Shown here: positions 15,118-23,096 of the stretch, piece after piece | Position numbering within the stretch: position 1 is the stretch's first letter | How the letters are laid out: the number at the start of each line of letters is the position of its first letter | Assembly (NCBI RefSeq): GCF_004570575.1 | Contig: NZ_SPPD01000004.1 | Coordinates: 1 to 64,000, forward strand | Direction: 5' to 3' | Length of the DNA stretch: 64,000 nucleotides | Source: Streptococcus cuniculi | GTDB lineage: Bacteria; Bacillota; Bacilli; Lactobacillales; Streptococcaceae | Program-made: the position numbers and the translations under genes | The notes under the pieces: generated by a model | Told to the model about the DNA's origin: nothing | Databases searched by the model: none | What the model saw: the letters and a program-made list of their open reading frames with translations, nothing else

Positions 15118-15411
15118 ATGAAATTTGAACAATTAGTATTAAAAGATGGAGCGTTTAAAAATGTTCAGTACATTTCTGCGAAAGAGCAGTTAGATGTATT
15201 TAATGGTGAAAAGGGAGTGTTTACTCGCCATGAAGTGGTTGCTGAAGGTCAATCAATCTTTCATGTTATTACAAAAGGCATGGTAGATAAAATTCCTCAA
15301 TTTGCAAAAGTGGAACTGATTGGTGCTAAGCCAGTCATTGATGCGGTAAATGGTTACAATATGACACCTGCATTGAATATTCAAGCAGAAAGTATTGTTG
15401 TAGTGAAATAA
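15118..15411 (+). CDS. DUF961-family conjugation protein (Orf23/Orf22 type)
   Basis: 97 residues, matching the DUF961/YdcP family that opens the transfer operon of Tn916-type elements (MKFEQLVLKDGAFKNVQYIS...IPQFAKVELIGAKPVIDAVNGYN). The biochemical role is not settled; ICEBs1 homologues help element replication and transfer. AAAGGAG lies 9 bp upstream. It begins the long rightward transfer operon. Confidence 0.85.
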   Translation: MKFEQLVLKDGAFKNVQYISAKEQLDVFNGEKGVFTRHEVVAEGQSIFHVITKGMVDKIPQFAKVELIGAKPVIDAVNGYNMTPALNIQAESIVVVK

Positions 15412-15428
15412 TAAGAAAGGTGAAAAAT

Positions 15429-15881
15429 ATGTCAGTTAAAGGAATTGGAGTGAATCTTGGAGAGCGATTAGTTATCGCAGGTGGAAAGTATGAGATTTTG
15501 AATGATGTAGTAGATGTTCAAAAATCTCTTGGAAAAATTCGTTTCGTAAGCATCGGTGATCCAGTTATTGGTACAGAAGATGTTGAAGAGAACGGTCGTG
15601 TTGTCCAACGTCCTACAGGTGAAATTCTAGGGCATATTCTCAATTTTGTCTATGAAGGAGGCGAAGCGGATTCTGTTACAATTACAGATATGTCTCGTAG
15701 CGATATTGAAGCGCTTGGTTTGAAAGTTGCGGACTTTATTGAATTGCTGGATCCAGTTTTGACGATTTCTCGTATGGCTCGTAACAATTCACAATTGAAG
15801 CTCTTTTCAAGTGGTTTGAAGGTAGCTGGACAGCCTCAATCTCAACAGAAGCAGGAACAACAGCCTAAAGAACAAAAATAA
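15429..15881 (+). CDS. DUF961-family conjugation protein, second copy
   Basis: About 150 residues, related to the preceding gene (ANGGxYE-type core: GERLVIAGGKYEILNDVVDVQ) with an extended Gln/Lys-rich C-terminus (QPQSQQKQEQQPKEQK). The ATG at 15429 follows AGAAAGGTG, 17 bp after the first copy, and is preferred over the frame start at 15420. Two neighbouring DUF961 genes are normal for Tn916/ICESt3 elements (Orf22 and Orf23). Confidence 0.82.
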   Translation: MSVKGIGVNLGERLVIAGGKYEILNDVVDVQKSLGKIRFVSIGDPVIGTEDVEENGRVVQRPTGEILGHILNFVYEGGEADSVTITDMSRSDIEALGLKVADFIELLDPVLTISRMARNNSQLKLFSSGLKVAGQPQSQQKQEQQPKEQK

Positions 15882-15899
15882 CATGAAGGGGGCTAGTCT

Positions 15900-17567
15900 A
15901 TGGTGAAACAATTATTTGTTTATCGTGGGTGGCGTGTGAGACCTTTTCATCGGAACATTAAGGTAGTAACGTTTTTAATGATGTTGCTACCTTTTTTACT
16001 TTTGATGGGTTATTATGGCTATTTGTATTATGAAATAATCTTGCAAGAACCTATAAAATATGGTGTTATGATTGTTGGTTATTTATGTATTATTAGTATT
16101 ATGGTTGAATTACTCAATCGCTATTTATATTTAAAATCAACCTTTTTCGGAAGGTTGGATAATTTGAGAATCCTATCTACGTTCTTGATTGAAAACAATT
16201 TTTATATTTCAAAAAAGACTGGAGATAAACAACAAATAAAGTTGCCTAAAGTTTACGTGAAAAGGGATAAGTATGGTTTAGATGCAACGTTTATTTTGCA
16301 AGGCAACAAATTTCAAGATCGATTTTTGAGAGTGTCAAATGATTTAGAAGTTATGTTTGATGGAGACTTTATTGATAAGGTTTTCAGTAAAGGTTTTGTG
16401 AGTTACACGATTGCTTTTGGTCGTATCGAAGGTCGTATCAATGTAAAAGATGTACTAGTTACGGATAAGGGCGTTCGTTTAATGCAGAATATTTATTGGA
16501 ACTTTGATGAGCAACCTCATCTGTTGTTATCTGGAGGAACAGGCGGCGGTAAAACAGTCTTTCTGATGTGTTTAATTTCTGCCTTGGTACGCTATGGTTA
16601 TGTCGATATTTGCGATCCAAAGAAATCAGATTTTGTAGGTCTAAAGGATATTCTAGTCTTCCAAAATCGTGTCTTTTTTGAAAAAGAAGATATGATTAAG
16701 TGCTTAGAAGATAATGTGAAGTTTATGGATAAGCGCTATGAAGCAATGACAAATCATCCAGATTTTACTCCAGGGAAGCGATATTCCCATTATGGCTTTA
16801 AGCCAAAATTTATCATTTTTGATGAATGGGCAGCCTTTATGGCTAGTTTAGACAATGATTATAAGGCTTCTGGTCAAGTAAATGAATATCTTACTCAAAT
16901 TGTTTTGAAAGGTCGTCAGGCTGGTGTATTTATTGTTCTGGGCTTACAACGTCCTGATGGTGAGTTTATCAAAACGGCATTACGTGATAATTTCATGAAG
17001 CGTGTTTCTGTTGGGCATTTGGAAGATACAGGCTATACGATGATGTATGGCGATGCGAACAGAAATAAGGAATTTAAGAAGATTGATAAAATCAACGGGA
17101 AAAAAGTCTATGGTCGTGGTTATATTGCTAACGGCGGAGAAATTGCCCGTGAGTTTTTCAGTCCATTTATACCGTTTGATGAGGGCTTTTCATTCATCGA
17201 TGAATTCAATAAGTTACCAATTATTCCGTTTGAGGGCAAAGAATTTGAGGTTTTTGACACTCATTTAGAAAGTGTTAGAACGGTTTCTTATGAGCTGGAC
17301 CAGGTTGATGAAGAAGATTTTTCAAGTGATGATTCTCGGATTTTGTTAAAGGATTTTTCAGTTGAAAAGGGATTTGATATAAAAGCTTTGCGTAAAATAA
17401 TAGATGTGTTGCGTGGTCTTGGTCATGAATTTGAAAAGAAAGACGAGGGGCTGTATTTGACTGTTGAACAAACGATTATTTTGGCAGGGGTACTGTCTGT
17501 GTATGGGGAGGGGCAACCTAGCTATGCCAAGGCAGTAGAGGTGTATTTTGAAGGAGAAAATCAGTAG
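15900..17567 (+). CDS. tcpA: TcpA-like FtsK/SpoIIIE coupling ATPase (Orf21 type)
   Basis: 555 residues. Two membrane helices (about residues 23-75) are followed by an FtsK/HerA ATPase domain with Walker A GGTGGGKT (about residue 215) and Walker B FIIFDEWAAF (about 305). It couples the relaxase-bound DNA to the transfer channel at the membrane. Preceded by GAAGGGGG. Its stop codon lies within the long hairpin that separates it from oriT and the relaxase gene, as in other Tn916-type elements. Confidence 0.92.
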   Translation: MVKQLFVYRGWRVRPFHRNIKVVTFLMMLLPFLLLMGYYGYLYYEIILQEPIKYGVMIVGYLCIISIMVELLNRYLYLKSTFFGRLDNLRILSTFLIENNFYISKKTGDKQQIKLPKVYVKRDKYGLDATFILQGNKFQDRFLRVSNDLEVMFDGDFIDKVFSKGFVSYTIAFGRIEGRINVKDVLVTDKGVRLMQNIYWNFDEQPHLLLSGGTGGGKTVFLMCLISALVRYGYVDICDPKKSDFVGLKDILVFQNRVFFEKEDMIKCLEDNVKFMDKRYEAMTNHPDFTPGKRYSHYGFKPKFIIFDEWAAFMASLDNDYKASGQVNEYLTQIVLKGRQAGVFIVLGLQRPDGEFIKTALRDNFMKRVSVGHLEDTGYTMMYGDANRNKEFKKIDKINGKKVYGRGYIANGGEIAREFFSPFIPFDEGFSFIDEFNKLPIIPFEGKEFEVFDTHLESVRTVSYELDQVDEEDFSSDDSRILLKDFSVEKGFDIKALRKIIDVLRGLGHEFEKKDEGLYLTVEQTIILAGVLSVYGEGQPSYAKAVEVYFEGENQ

Positions 17568-17665
17568 TTTCTTGTCAAGAGCGAGGGCAAGGGCAAGGGC
17601 GATCGTAGCGAAGCCCGAAGCCCGAAGCCTGAAGCTTGCAGACAGAAGAGGCTACTGATTTTTTT
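17559..17665. terminator. Extended hairpin between tcpA and oriT
   Basis: AATCAGTAG (17559-17567, including the tcpA stop) pairs with CTACTGATT (17652-17660), extended by GTC/GAC pairs and followed by seven T. The loop holds three GGGCAA units (17585-17600) facing three CCCGAAG-type units (17613-17633), which can pair through GGGC/GCCC. The whole forms a rod of about 100 nt, a likely terminator just before oriT. Confidence 0.6.
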
Positions 17666-17671
17666 CTCCCG

Positions 17672-17695
17672 ACCCCCTAATTCTAATAGGGGGGT
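17672..17695. other. oriT core (nick-region stem)
   Basis: A 24-bp inverted repeat: ACCCCCTA, loop ATTCTAAT, AGGGGGGT. It matches in length and form the ICEBs1 oriT core, whose arms are also C5-7 and G6 tracts around a CTAA-containing loop. It sits between the coupling ATPase and relaxase genes, the known oriT position in this family. Confidence 0.85.
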
Positions 17696-17767
17696 AAAAT
17701 TAGCCATAACATGGCAGAAAACCGCCCTAAAACCTTGGCAGGTAGCGGGATTGCGGGATTTTAATTT

Positions 17768-17795
17768 TGTACACTTTTTGCTAAAAAACTGTACA
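17768..17795. promoter_or_regulatory. Inverted repeat before the relaxase gene
   Basis: TGTACA (17768-17773) and TGTACA (17790-17795) flank TTTTT/AAAAA segments, giving a long imperfect palindrome between oriT and the relaxase start. It could be a relaxase or auxiliary-protein binding site. Confidence 0.4.
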
Positions 17796-17827
17796 CCTAA
17801 GTAGTTTTTCGGAAAGATGTTGGTGAA

Positions 17828-19072
17828 ATGGCAAAGGATAGGGTTGTAGGTGGTAAATATTTAAAAAAATTTAGGAAAGATAAAATTAGACTGAATCAAA
17901 AAGACTTTGCTTTATCTGTGGGGCTGTCTGTAGATACGATTAAGTCGTATGAATCGGATAGGCGTTTACTTACAGTGAGTAAGTTTGTCGAGATGAAGCA
18001 ATCGCTTGGATATATGAACCATGATGTTAACCGACTAGAAGTTTTGATAGACTATATGCGCATCACTTTCAAAGATGTACGAGATTTAGATTTTTTTACA
18101 ACACGATACCTACATTGTCCTTTGAATGAATTTGAATCCGAAGAAACAAAATTGATGATGTATACTCATCTTTGGAAACGTGGGGATATTTGGATATTTG
18201 ATTACGCAGACAAAAGTCAAACAGACAATTATCAAATCACCATACAACTATCTGGACGTGGTTGTCGTCAATTTGAATTGATAATGCAACGAGATAATAC
18301 TAGCTGGATTGAGGTATTACAAACTATGATTTTTGAACGTAAAGATATGCAAGTTCGGCGGTTGGATATAGCCATGGACGAAATGTATCGTGGTTATGAA
18401 AACGAGCAGGAACATATTAAGCTGTCGGACTTAATTGTCAAATTGTATTCTGGAGAATTGACCTATGAGAAAATGAAGTCGTGGAACTCAATTGATGGAG
18501 GGAAGCTAGATGGGAGTGCAAATCAAGGTTTGTCTATCTATTTTGGCAGTCGTCAATCAAACATGTATTTTAACTTTTATGAAAAGCGTTATGAGCTGGC
18601 ACGTCGTGAAAATATGACGGTGGAAGAATCCTTGGGTGTATTTGGGGTCTGGAATCGATATGAAATTCGATTAGCGAGAGAAAAGGCTCAAAGCGTTGTA
18701 GAAGAATTTACTGGTGGAGTTGATTTGGCTGAAATTGCTCGTGGACTTATCAATAGCAGGCTTGAAGTGTTTGATGGTACAAATATTTATGGAGGTTATG
18801 TGCCTGATGAACGCTGGCAGAAACTTTTTGGAGGAGTTGAGCCGTTACAACTGACAACAAGACCAGAAGCATACGATATTGAAGATACGGTGAAGTGGTT
18901 GATTTATCAGGTGTCTAATAGTTTGTTGCTAGTACATGAGGCAGATAAGCTATTGAATACGCAGTATATCAATATGATTTTGGAGGCAGGAGAGCTGACA
19001 GATAAGAATAGGCAGGTATTAGAATCTTTGAAAACGGGGGCAAAAGATTATGAAGCGATTTACGGTGATTGA
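17828..19072 (+). CDS. MobT/Orf20-type relaxase (replication initiation factor family)
   Basis: 414 residues. An N-terminal XRE-type HTH (about 10-60, GKYLKKFRKDKIRLNQKDFALSVGLSVDTIKSYESDRRLL) is followed by the Rep_trans catalytic domain (VRRLDIAMDEMYRG about 180; GLSIYFGSRQSNMYFNFYEKRYE about 235). It nicks oriT as the conjugative relaxase and starts rolling-circle replication of the excised circle, as known for Orf20 of Tn916 and NicK of ICEBs1. The DxA motif and downstream Tyr are retained, so it looks active. Confidence 0.92.
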   Translation: MAKDRVVGGKYLKKFRKDKIRLNQKDFALSVGLSVDTIKSYESDRRLLTVSKFVEMKQSLGYMNHDVNRLEVLIDYMRITFKDVRDLDFFTTRYLHCPLNEFESEETKLMMYTHLWKRGDIWIFDYADKSQTDNYQITIQLSGRGCRQFELIMQRDNTSWIEVLQTMIFERKDMQVRRLDIAMDEMYRGYENEQEHIKLSDLIVKLYSGELTYEKMKSWNSIDGGKLDGSANQGLSIYFGSRQSNMYFNFYEKRYELARRENMTVEESLGVFGVWNRYEIRLAREKAQSVVEEFTGGVDLAEIARGLINSRLEVFDGTNIYGGYVPDERWQKLFGGVEPLQLTTRPEAYDIEDTVKWLIYQVSNSLLLVHEADKLLNTQYINMILEAGELTDKNRQVLESLKTGAKDYEAIYGD

Positions 19073-19442
19073 TGTTGAAGCGTATCTAGCTAAGAATATT
19101 GAACACATTGACTTGATTATTGAGCAAGTCGTTTTTTTATTGCCAAAATCGTATTTTTACACCCCTGAAATCAATCAGTCAGAATTTCTTGCCAAAAGGC
19201 AGGAACTAGCAGATTGTCGTAAGAAGTTGCAGTTTTCAGCCTACAGGAATGATAAAAGTCTCCATGGTCGTTATAAACGCCTACTAGTAGAATATGAAAA
19301 AGCATTGTTGGAATTGAGTATCAATAAGCGCAGTCAATTACAGGAGGAGTTACTGGCTGAAACACTTGAAATAAAGTGTGCCTGCATGTTGTCGTTGATT
19401 CAAGAGTATGAGTTGTTGAAACATTTAAGAGAATTTAGATGA
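19050..19442 (+). CDS. Hypothetical ICE protein (130 residues)
   Basis: Overlaps the 3' end of the relaxase gene by 23 bp, so it is probably translationally coupled. MKRFTVIDVEAYLAKNIEHIDLIIEQVVFLLPKSYFY... is helical with no signal peptide. Position right after the relaxase suggests an accessory transfer role; homologues in ICESt3-type elements are of unknown function. Confidence 0.65.
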   Translation: MKRFTVIDVEAYLAKNIEHIDLIIEQVVFLLPKSYFYTPEINQSEFLAKRQELADCRKKLQFSAYRNDKSLHGRYKRLLVEYEKALLELSINKRSQLQEELLAETLEIKCACMLSLIQEYELLKHLREFR

Positions 19443-19450
19443 GGTGAGTG

Positions 19451-19555
19451 ATGAAAATACGTATACGTAGTCCTACTGATTTAAAGTATTACCACAAAAT
19501 TAGAGAATACAAAATAAAGAAAGAAAAGGTAAATAAAAATGGCTCAAACACGTAG
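19451..19555 (+). CDS. Small basic peptide (34 residues)
   Basis: MKIRIRSPTDLKYYHKIREY then a Lys-rich tail. It has GAGGTGAGTG directly upstream and ends 17 bp inside the next gene in another frame. Very basic; possible nucleic-acid binding. Short enough to be chance. Confidence 0.35.
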   Translation: MKIRIRSPTDLKYYHKIREYKIKKEKVNKNGSNT

Positions 19556-19811
19556 TGAAAAAGATAAAAAAGTATTAGCAGTTTCTCAAGAGCTTTCAGG
19601 GCTTCTAACAGCATACAAGTATGAGGAGGCGTGGGAAAAAGCTGGAGAGTTGAATAGCTTATTGAAACAGCGTGAAGAAATGACATTGCCACCTTATATG
19701 ATTGATATGTTGGCTCAACACGTAAAATCATATTATTATCAAAATAATGTGATTAAAAAGGCTCATAAAACAATGACAGCTATTGGTCATAAGTTAGAAG
19801 AGTTTAAGTAG
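19539..19811 (+). CDS. Hypothetical ICE protein (90 residues)
   Basis: MAQTRSEKDKKVLAVSQELSGLLTAYKYEEAWEKAGELNSLLKQREEM... is a helical, charged protein without signal peptide. It lies in the relaxase operon and is followed by leader hairpin copy 4. Not recognised. Confidence 0.6.
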   Translation: MAQTRSEKDKKVLAVSQELSGLLTAYKYEEAWEKAGELNSLLKQREEMTLPPYMIDMLAQHVKSYYYQNNVIKKAHKTMTAIGHKLEEFK

Positions 19812-19822
19812 TTATGGCTGTA

Positions 19823-19852
19823 GGGAAAGAGGGTTCAACTCCCTCTTTTTCT
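19823..19852 (+). terminator. Leader hairpin, copy 4
   Basis: AAAGAGGG (19826-19833) / CCCTCTTT (19841-19848) plus T run, 32 bp before the next start. Followed by TTTTAGAAAGAAT, a spacer also seen before the gene at 20318. Confidence 0.6.
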
Positions 19853-19883
19853 GTTTTAGAAAGAATAGAGGAGTACTTAAAAT

Positions 19884-20255
19884 ATGTCAGTAACAGTAAC
19901 GTTTGATTATTATTCAGAATTATGTAGGTATACTAATCTTGGTAGGAACTTATTGGATTTACCAGATAGAATTATTGATGCGCTAGATGATTATTTTGAC
20001 GGGAATGCTTTTGATTGGAATGGTTATGCCCATCCAGATAATGTTTGGGTCAATAGCTATAGTTCACTAAGTGACAGAGAAGTGCTTATAGATTTGACAG
20101 GATTATTAACTAGACAAGAGTTCACAGATCTGGTGGAGGAAGGACGTTTGTCTGATTTCATTGGAGAACATATGTATGAAATTAAGGAGCACTTGGATAG
20201 TGTTTATTTGTTGGGTTATGAGTTCGGGGATTGGCATGTGCTTTATTGCGTATGA
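19884..20255 (+). CDS. Small acidic leading-region protein (123 residues)
   Basis: MSVTVTFDYYSELCRYTNLG... rich in Asp/Glu and aromatic residues (DDYFDGNAFDWNGYAHPDNVW), no signal peptide. It lies behind the relaxase, in the region transferred early, together with ArdA. The strong negative charge is compatible with a DNA-mimic anti-defence protein, but no family was recognised. Confidence 0.6.
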   Translation: MSVTVTFDYYSELCRYTNLGRNLLDLPDRIIDALDDYFDGNAFDWNGYAHPDNVWVNSYSSLSDREVLIDLTGLLTRQEFTDLVEEGRLSDFIGEHMYEIKEHLDSVYLLGYEFGDWHVLYCV

Positions 20256-20317
20256 TAATCGTGTGCATCTTGCTAGTAATAACATTGTTTTAGAAAGAAT
20301 GTAGGGGTATTTGAATT

Positions 20318-20566
20318 ATGTCAGTTAGAATGTATGAAAAAGATTATTCACGTTTAGATGAGAGAAGATTTTTTTCAATGAATGAGTCTTTTGAGAAGTT
20401 AGAAGAACTAACTTATTCAGAGATGCGTTTGGAGATGCATAAAGATTTAGAGGAAATGGTAGAAAATGAATTTATTGAACAATCTATAGCTTTTGAGTTA
20501 GAAGGCGACATTGTTGCTTACAATGAATATGCGGAGGAATTTTATCATTTTATGAAAGGTAATTAG
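20318..20566 (+). CDS. Small acidic leading-region protein (82 residues)
   Basis: MSVRMYEKDYSRLDERRFFSMNESFEKLEELTYSEMRLE... is strongly acidic in its second half. GTAGGGG lies upstream after TTTTAGAAAGAAT, the same spacer as before 19884, so the two genes share a duplicated leader. Not recognised; it may belong to the same anti-defence set. Confidence 0.55.
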   Translation: MSVRMYEKDYSRLDERRFFSMNESFEKLEELTYSEMRLEMHKDLEEMVENEFIEQSIAFELEGDIVAYNEYAEEFYHFMKGN

Positions 20567-20572
20567 AACATT

Positions 20573-21043
20573 ATGAAAGTAAAAGTCGCCTTACAAAATT
20601 TACGGACTGGTGATTGGTCGTGGTTTGAATTTCCTACTAACCTAGAAATGGTGAAGCAGAAATTAAATGCTCGTTCTGGTGATGAGCTGATAGTAGTTGA
20701 TTCAGAACTAATTGGAATACCAGAATATACCAGTCTGCGAGAGATTCAGCAGTTCGCAGAAAAAATGGAAGAATTTCCTAGACAATATCTGGAGTGTTTG
20801 GAACAGTGGGTATCATTCTATGGAGGTATTCAAGGGTTCAGTCGTGAGTTTGAGCTTGATGACTGGACGATTGTTGAAACCTCTAGTGATGAAGATTTCG
20901 GCTCTATAATGTTTTATGATTTTCAAGCCATCAAAATTCCGACTGAGCTAGAAAATTATTTTGATTTTGAGGCCTATGGTCGTGATTGTTGTCTGAATAG
21001 TAATAATTTCTTTGCGACAGACAATTACTATGTATTTCAGTGA
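20573..21043 (+). CDS. ArdA-like antirestriction protein
   Basis: 156 residues, very acidic. The C-terminal segment FDFEAYGRDCCLNSNNFFATDNYYVF matches the ArdA signature (YGRDxA...F..), and the N-terminus MKVKVALQNLRTGDWSWFEFP is like the ArdA start. ArdA mimics B-form DNA and blocks type I restriction enzymes as the element enters a new host (Orf18 of Tn916). It is only 6 bp behind the preceding gene, so probably co-transcribed. Confidence 0.75.
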   Translation: MKVKVALQNLRTGDWSWFEFPTNLEMVKQKLNARSGDELIVVDSELIGIPEYTSLREIQQFAEKMEEFPRQYLECLEQWVSFYGGIQGFSREFELDDWTIVETSSDEDFGSIMFYDFQAIKIPTELENYFDFEAYGRDCCLNSNNFFATDNYYVFQ

Positions 21044-21073
21044 GTAAAGAATAATCTTTTAAAATGTCAGCCG

Positions 21074-21102
21074 TTGACGTACGTATTAAGATACGTTATA
21101 AT
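21074..21102 (+). promoter_or_regulatory. Promoter and operator of the YefM/YoeB pair
   Basis: TTGACG (21074-21079) and TATAAT (21097-21102) are 17 bp apart. The spacer itself is a palindrome, ACGTAT-TAAG-ATACGT (21081-21096), an ideal operator for an autoregulated toxin-antitoxin pair. Confidence 0.8.
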
Positions 21103-21126
21103 AGAGACAAGTAGGAGGTATTGATC

Positions 21127-21366
21127 ATGAATCTAACAGCATTTAGGAAAGATATTTACAACTTGTCAAAAGCAGTCATAGAAAATCATGAGGAGCTTGA
21201 CATCTCAGTAGGAGATGAAGGGGCAGGTATTGTAGTCTTATCAAGAGCCGACTATCGGGCTATGAAGGAGTTACATTACTTAGAGAATACAGGAGTCTTA
21301 TCCACCGTTCTTGACAGAATGGAGGAAGAAACAACTGAAGATTTCTTACTTGAGGACGCTCTATGA
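21127..21366 (+). CDS. YefM/Phd-family antitoxin
   Basis: 79 residues (MNLTAFRKDIYNLSKAVIENHEEL...GIVVLSRADYRAMKELHYL). The N-terminal YefM/Phd fold binds DNA and the C-terminus wraps the toxin. The ATG at 21127 has GGAGG 8 bp upstream and is preferred over the TTG at 21121. It ends in a 4-bp ATGA overlap with the toxin gene. Confidence 0.85.
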   Translation: MNLTAFRKDIYNLSKAVIENHEELDISVGDEGAGIVVLSRADYRAMKELHYLENTGVLSTVLDRMEEETTEDFLLEDAL

Positions 21367-21650
21367 GTGAATGGTTAGTGATACCTCACAAGTTAGTTAA
21401 AAAGGAAGATATTCCGAAGTTAGAAAAAGCTGGCTTGATGAGTGATTTTAATGAGATTGTTTCCATTTTGAAAGAAAATCCTTATAGCCGTGTTCGTAGA
21501 ATGGAGAAGTTAATTCCAAAGAACAAAGAGATTTATTCAATGAGAATCAATATCCAGCATAGGGTTGTCTATACGGTTGATAAGTCACGTAAAATGGTAA
21601 AAATTTGGTCTGCTTGGTCTCACTATGAGCAACGCTTACCAAAGAAATAG
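21363..21650 (+). CDS. YoeB/Txe-family toxin
   Basis: 95 residues. The C-terminal half has the YoeB active-site pattern, YSMRINIQHRVVYTV...KIWSAWSHYEQRLP, with conserved Arg, His and Tyr. YoeB enzymes cleave mRNA on the ribosome. It is coupled to the antitoxin by a 4-bp overlap. With its own promoter inside the transfer region, this is a second classical addiction module on the ICE. Confidence 0.87.
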   Translation: MSEWLVIPHKLVKKEDIPKLEKAGLMSDFNEIVSILKENPYSRVRRMEKLIPKNKEIYSMRINIQHRVVYTVDKSRKMVKIWSAWSHYEQRLPKK

Positions 21651-21658
21651 TTATAGTA

Positions 21659-21697
21659 AAGAAGCTAACAGTAGAGATTATTGTTAGCTTTTTATTT
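21659..21697 (+). terminator. Leader hairpin, copy 5 (terminator of YefM/YoeB)
   Basis: AAGCTAACA (21662-21670) / TGTTAGCTT (21682-21690) followed by T-rich DNA, then AGAAGAAAGTGAGG before the next gene. Confidence 0.65.
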
Positions 21698-21707
21698 TTA
21701 GAAGAAA

Positions 21708-22199
21708 GTGAGGTCTATATTGCTTGCAAGGATTCGTTTACACAAATCAGGTATAGGGCATTGGTTGCCTAAAGTAGTTGAACTATTCCGATTCAGTGAA
21801 GAAGATATTAGACAGCGATTGGTAGATGTTGGGCTATCCTATGATGAGGAGCTGTTAGTTGTAGGTATTGATGATTGGGAGCTAGAAAAAAATATGTCCT
21901 TATCGGAAGCCTACGCACTAAAAACTCTTATCCAGCAAGAATATGCTGGTGATGAGTTTGTCGTAGTCCATCTTTTAAAGAACTGTCATTTATCTGTCTC
22001 AGATGTCATCAATCGTAGGTATTCTTTTTTATCACGAGATGAAGAAGAAGCGATGATTGCGTTGTCAAGAGAATATGATTCTGAAATTTTGATGAAGATG
22101 TTTTATCGAGCTAATAATTGGGTTAGTTTGATTGTTGCATTTGTTGATGCTGGAGAGATATTAAATACCTCCAGAGGTTTTTTTAAAAAAATAAGTTAA
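21708..22199 (+). CDS. Hypothetical ICE protein (about 160 residues)
   Basis: Reads (M)RSILLARIRLHKSGIGHWLPKVVELFRFSEEDIRQRL..., acidic overall, no signal peptide. The start is ambiguous: GTG at 21708, or TTG at 21720, which has GTGAGG 6 bp upstream. Antirestriction-like proteins occupy this place in related elements, but no signature is visible. It is 15 bp before the LPXTG gene. Confidence 0.55.
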   Translation: MRSILLARIRLHKSGIGHWLPKVVELFRFSEEDIRQRLVDVGLSYDEELLVVGIDDWELEKNMSLSEAYALKTLIQQEYAGDEFVVVHLLKNCHLSVSDVINRRYSFLSRDEEEAMIALSREYDSEILMKMFYRANNWVSLIVAFVDAGEILNTSRGFFKKIS

Positions 22200-22214
22200 A
22201 AATAAGGAGAAAAA

Positions 22215-23078
22215 ATGATGTCAAAAAAACAAGTTATTTCGTTGGTTACAGTTGGAGCGATGTTGCTTTCAGGAAGTGCAGGAGTGTTTGCAGATGAGAT
22301 TACCAGTTCAAGTGTTTTAGAGGAGATCGTAACATCTACGGAAAAATCTACAGAAGTATCGACAATGGAAGAGGAAACAGCTACAACTATTGAAAATCAG
22401 CCAGTTGAAAATAAAACTGATTTGCCTACAGATGATGATAGTGTAGAAAATCCAGATGCAGGTACTGTTATTGGCTCTGATGATGCAACGATTACACCGC
22501 CATCAACAGACGATTCAATTATTGGAGGGGAGAATCCATTAGAAGAGCCTAAAGGTGATGATTCTACGGTTGAACCAAAAGATGACGTGCCTGCTCCTAA
22601 TCTTCCTGATACTTCTACGAAGCCATCTGAAGAACCTGCAGATGAGCCAAAAACACCAACACCACCAACTGTGGAACCATCTAAAGAAGTTCCAAAGGAA
22701 GCTCCAAAACAGGAACCTGAAAAGCCTGTTAAGGATAAAACCAAAGAGCCTCAAGGTAACCCTGGTTTAATTCTAAAACCGATTAAAGAACCGACCTTAA
22801 CAGAACCAATTTTTAGTCAGAAAGGCGATAAAATTGTAGGCACTCAAAACAGTCAACTACTGATTCAAAAATCAGACGGAACACTCCAAACTAAGAGTGC
22901 GACTGATTTAGGAGGCACAGTTCTTTCTGATGGTACAGTTGCTTTAAAGGATTCTACGGGTGAGATGAAACGTTTGCCGAAGACAGGGGACGATGCGATT
23001 GGGAGTTTTGCGATGGCTATTTCAGGCGTTATTGCTTTGTTTGGTACAATATTTTTCAAAATGAAAAATATTTTGTAA
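22215..23078 (+). CDS. Pro/Glu-rich LPXTG surface protein
   Basis: 287 residues. The signal peptide spans about residues 1-26 (MMSKKQVISLVTVGAMLLSG...VFAD). The middle is low complexity with Pro, Glu, Asp, Ser and Thr (residues 30-195), then a short conserved-looking part, then LPKTG, a hydrophobic segment and a basic end for sortase anchoring. Located just before the TcpC-type gene, it may be a surface factor for mating, comparable by position and build to PrgC of pCF10. Confidence 0.8.
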   Translation: MMSKKQVISLVTVGAMLLSGSAGVFADEITSSSVLEEIVTSTEKSTEVSTMEEETATTIENQPVENKTDLPTDDDSVENPDAGTVIGSDDATITPPSTDDSIIGGENPLEEPKGDDSTVEPKDDVPAPNLPDTSTKPSEEPADEPKTPTPPTVEPSKEVPKEAPKQEPEKPVKDKTKEPQGNPGLILKPIKEPTLTEPIFSQKGDKIVGTQNSQLLIQKSDGTLQTKSATDLGGTVLSDGTVALKDSTGEMKRLPKTGDDAIGSFAMAISGVIALFGTIFFKMKNIL

Positions 23079-23096
23079 GAAAAGGAGGTATAGCCT

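Noticed and set aside
22397..22754. Antisense ORFs in the Pro/Glu-rich LPXTG gene
   Set aside because: Low-complexity coding repeats give open frames on all strands; the composition is not protein-like.
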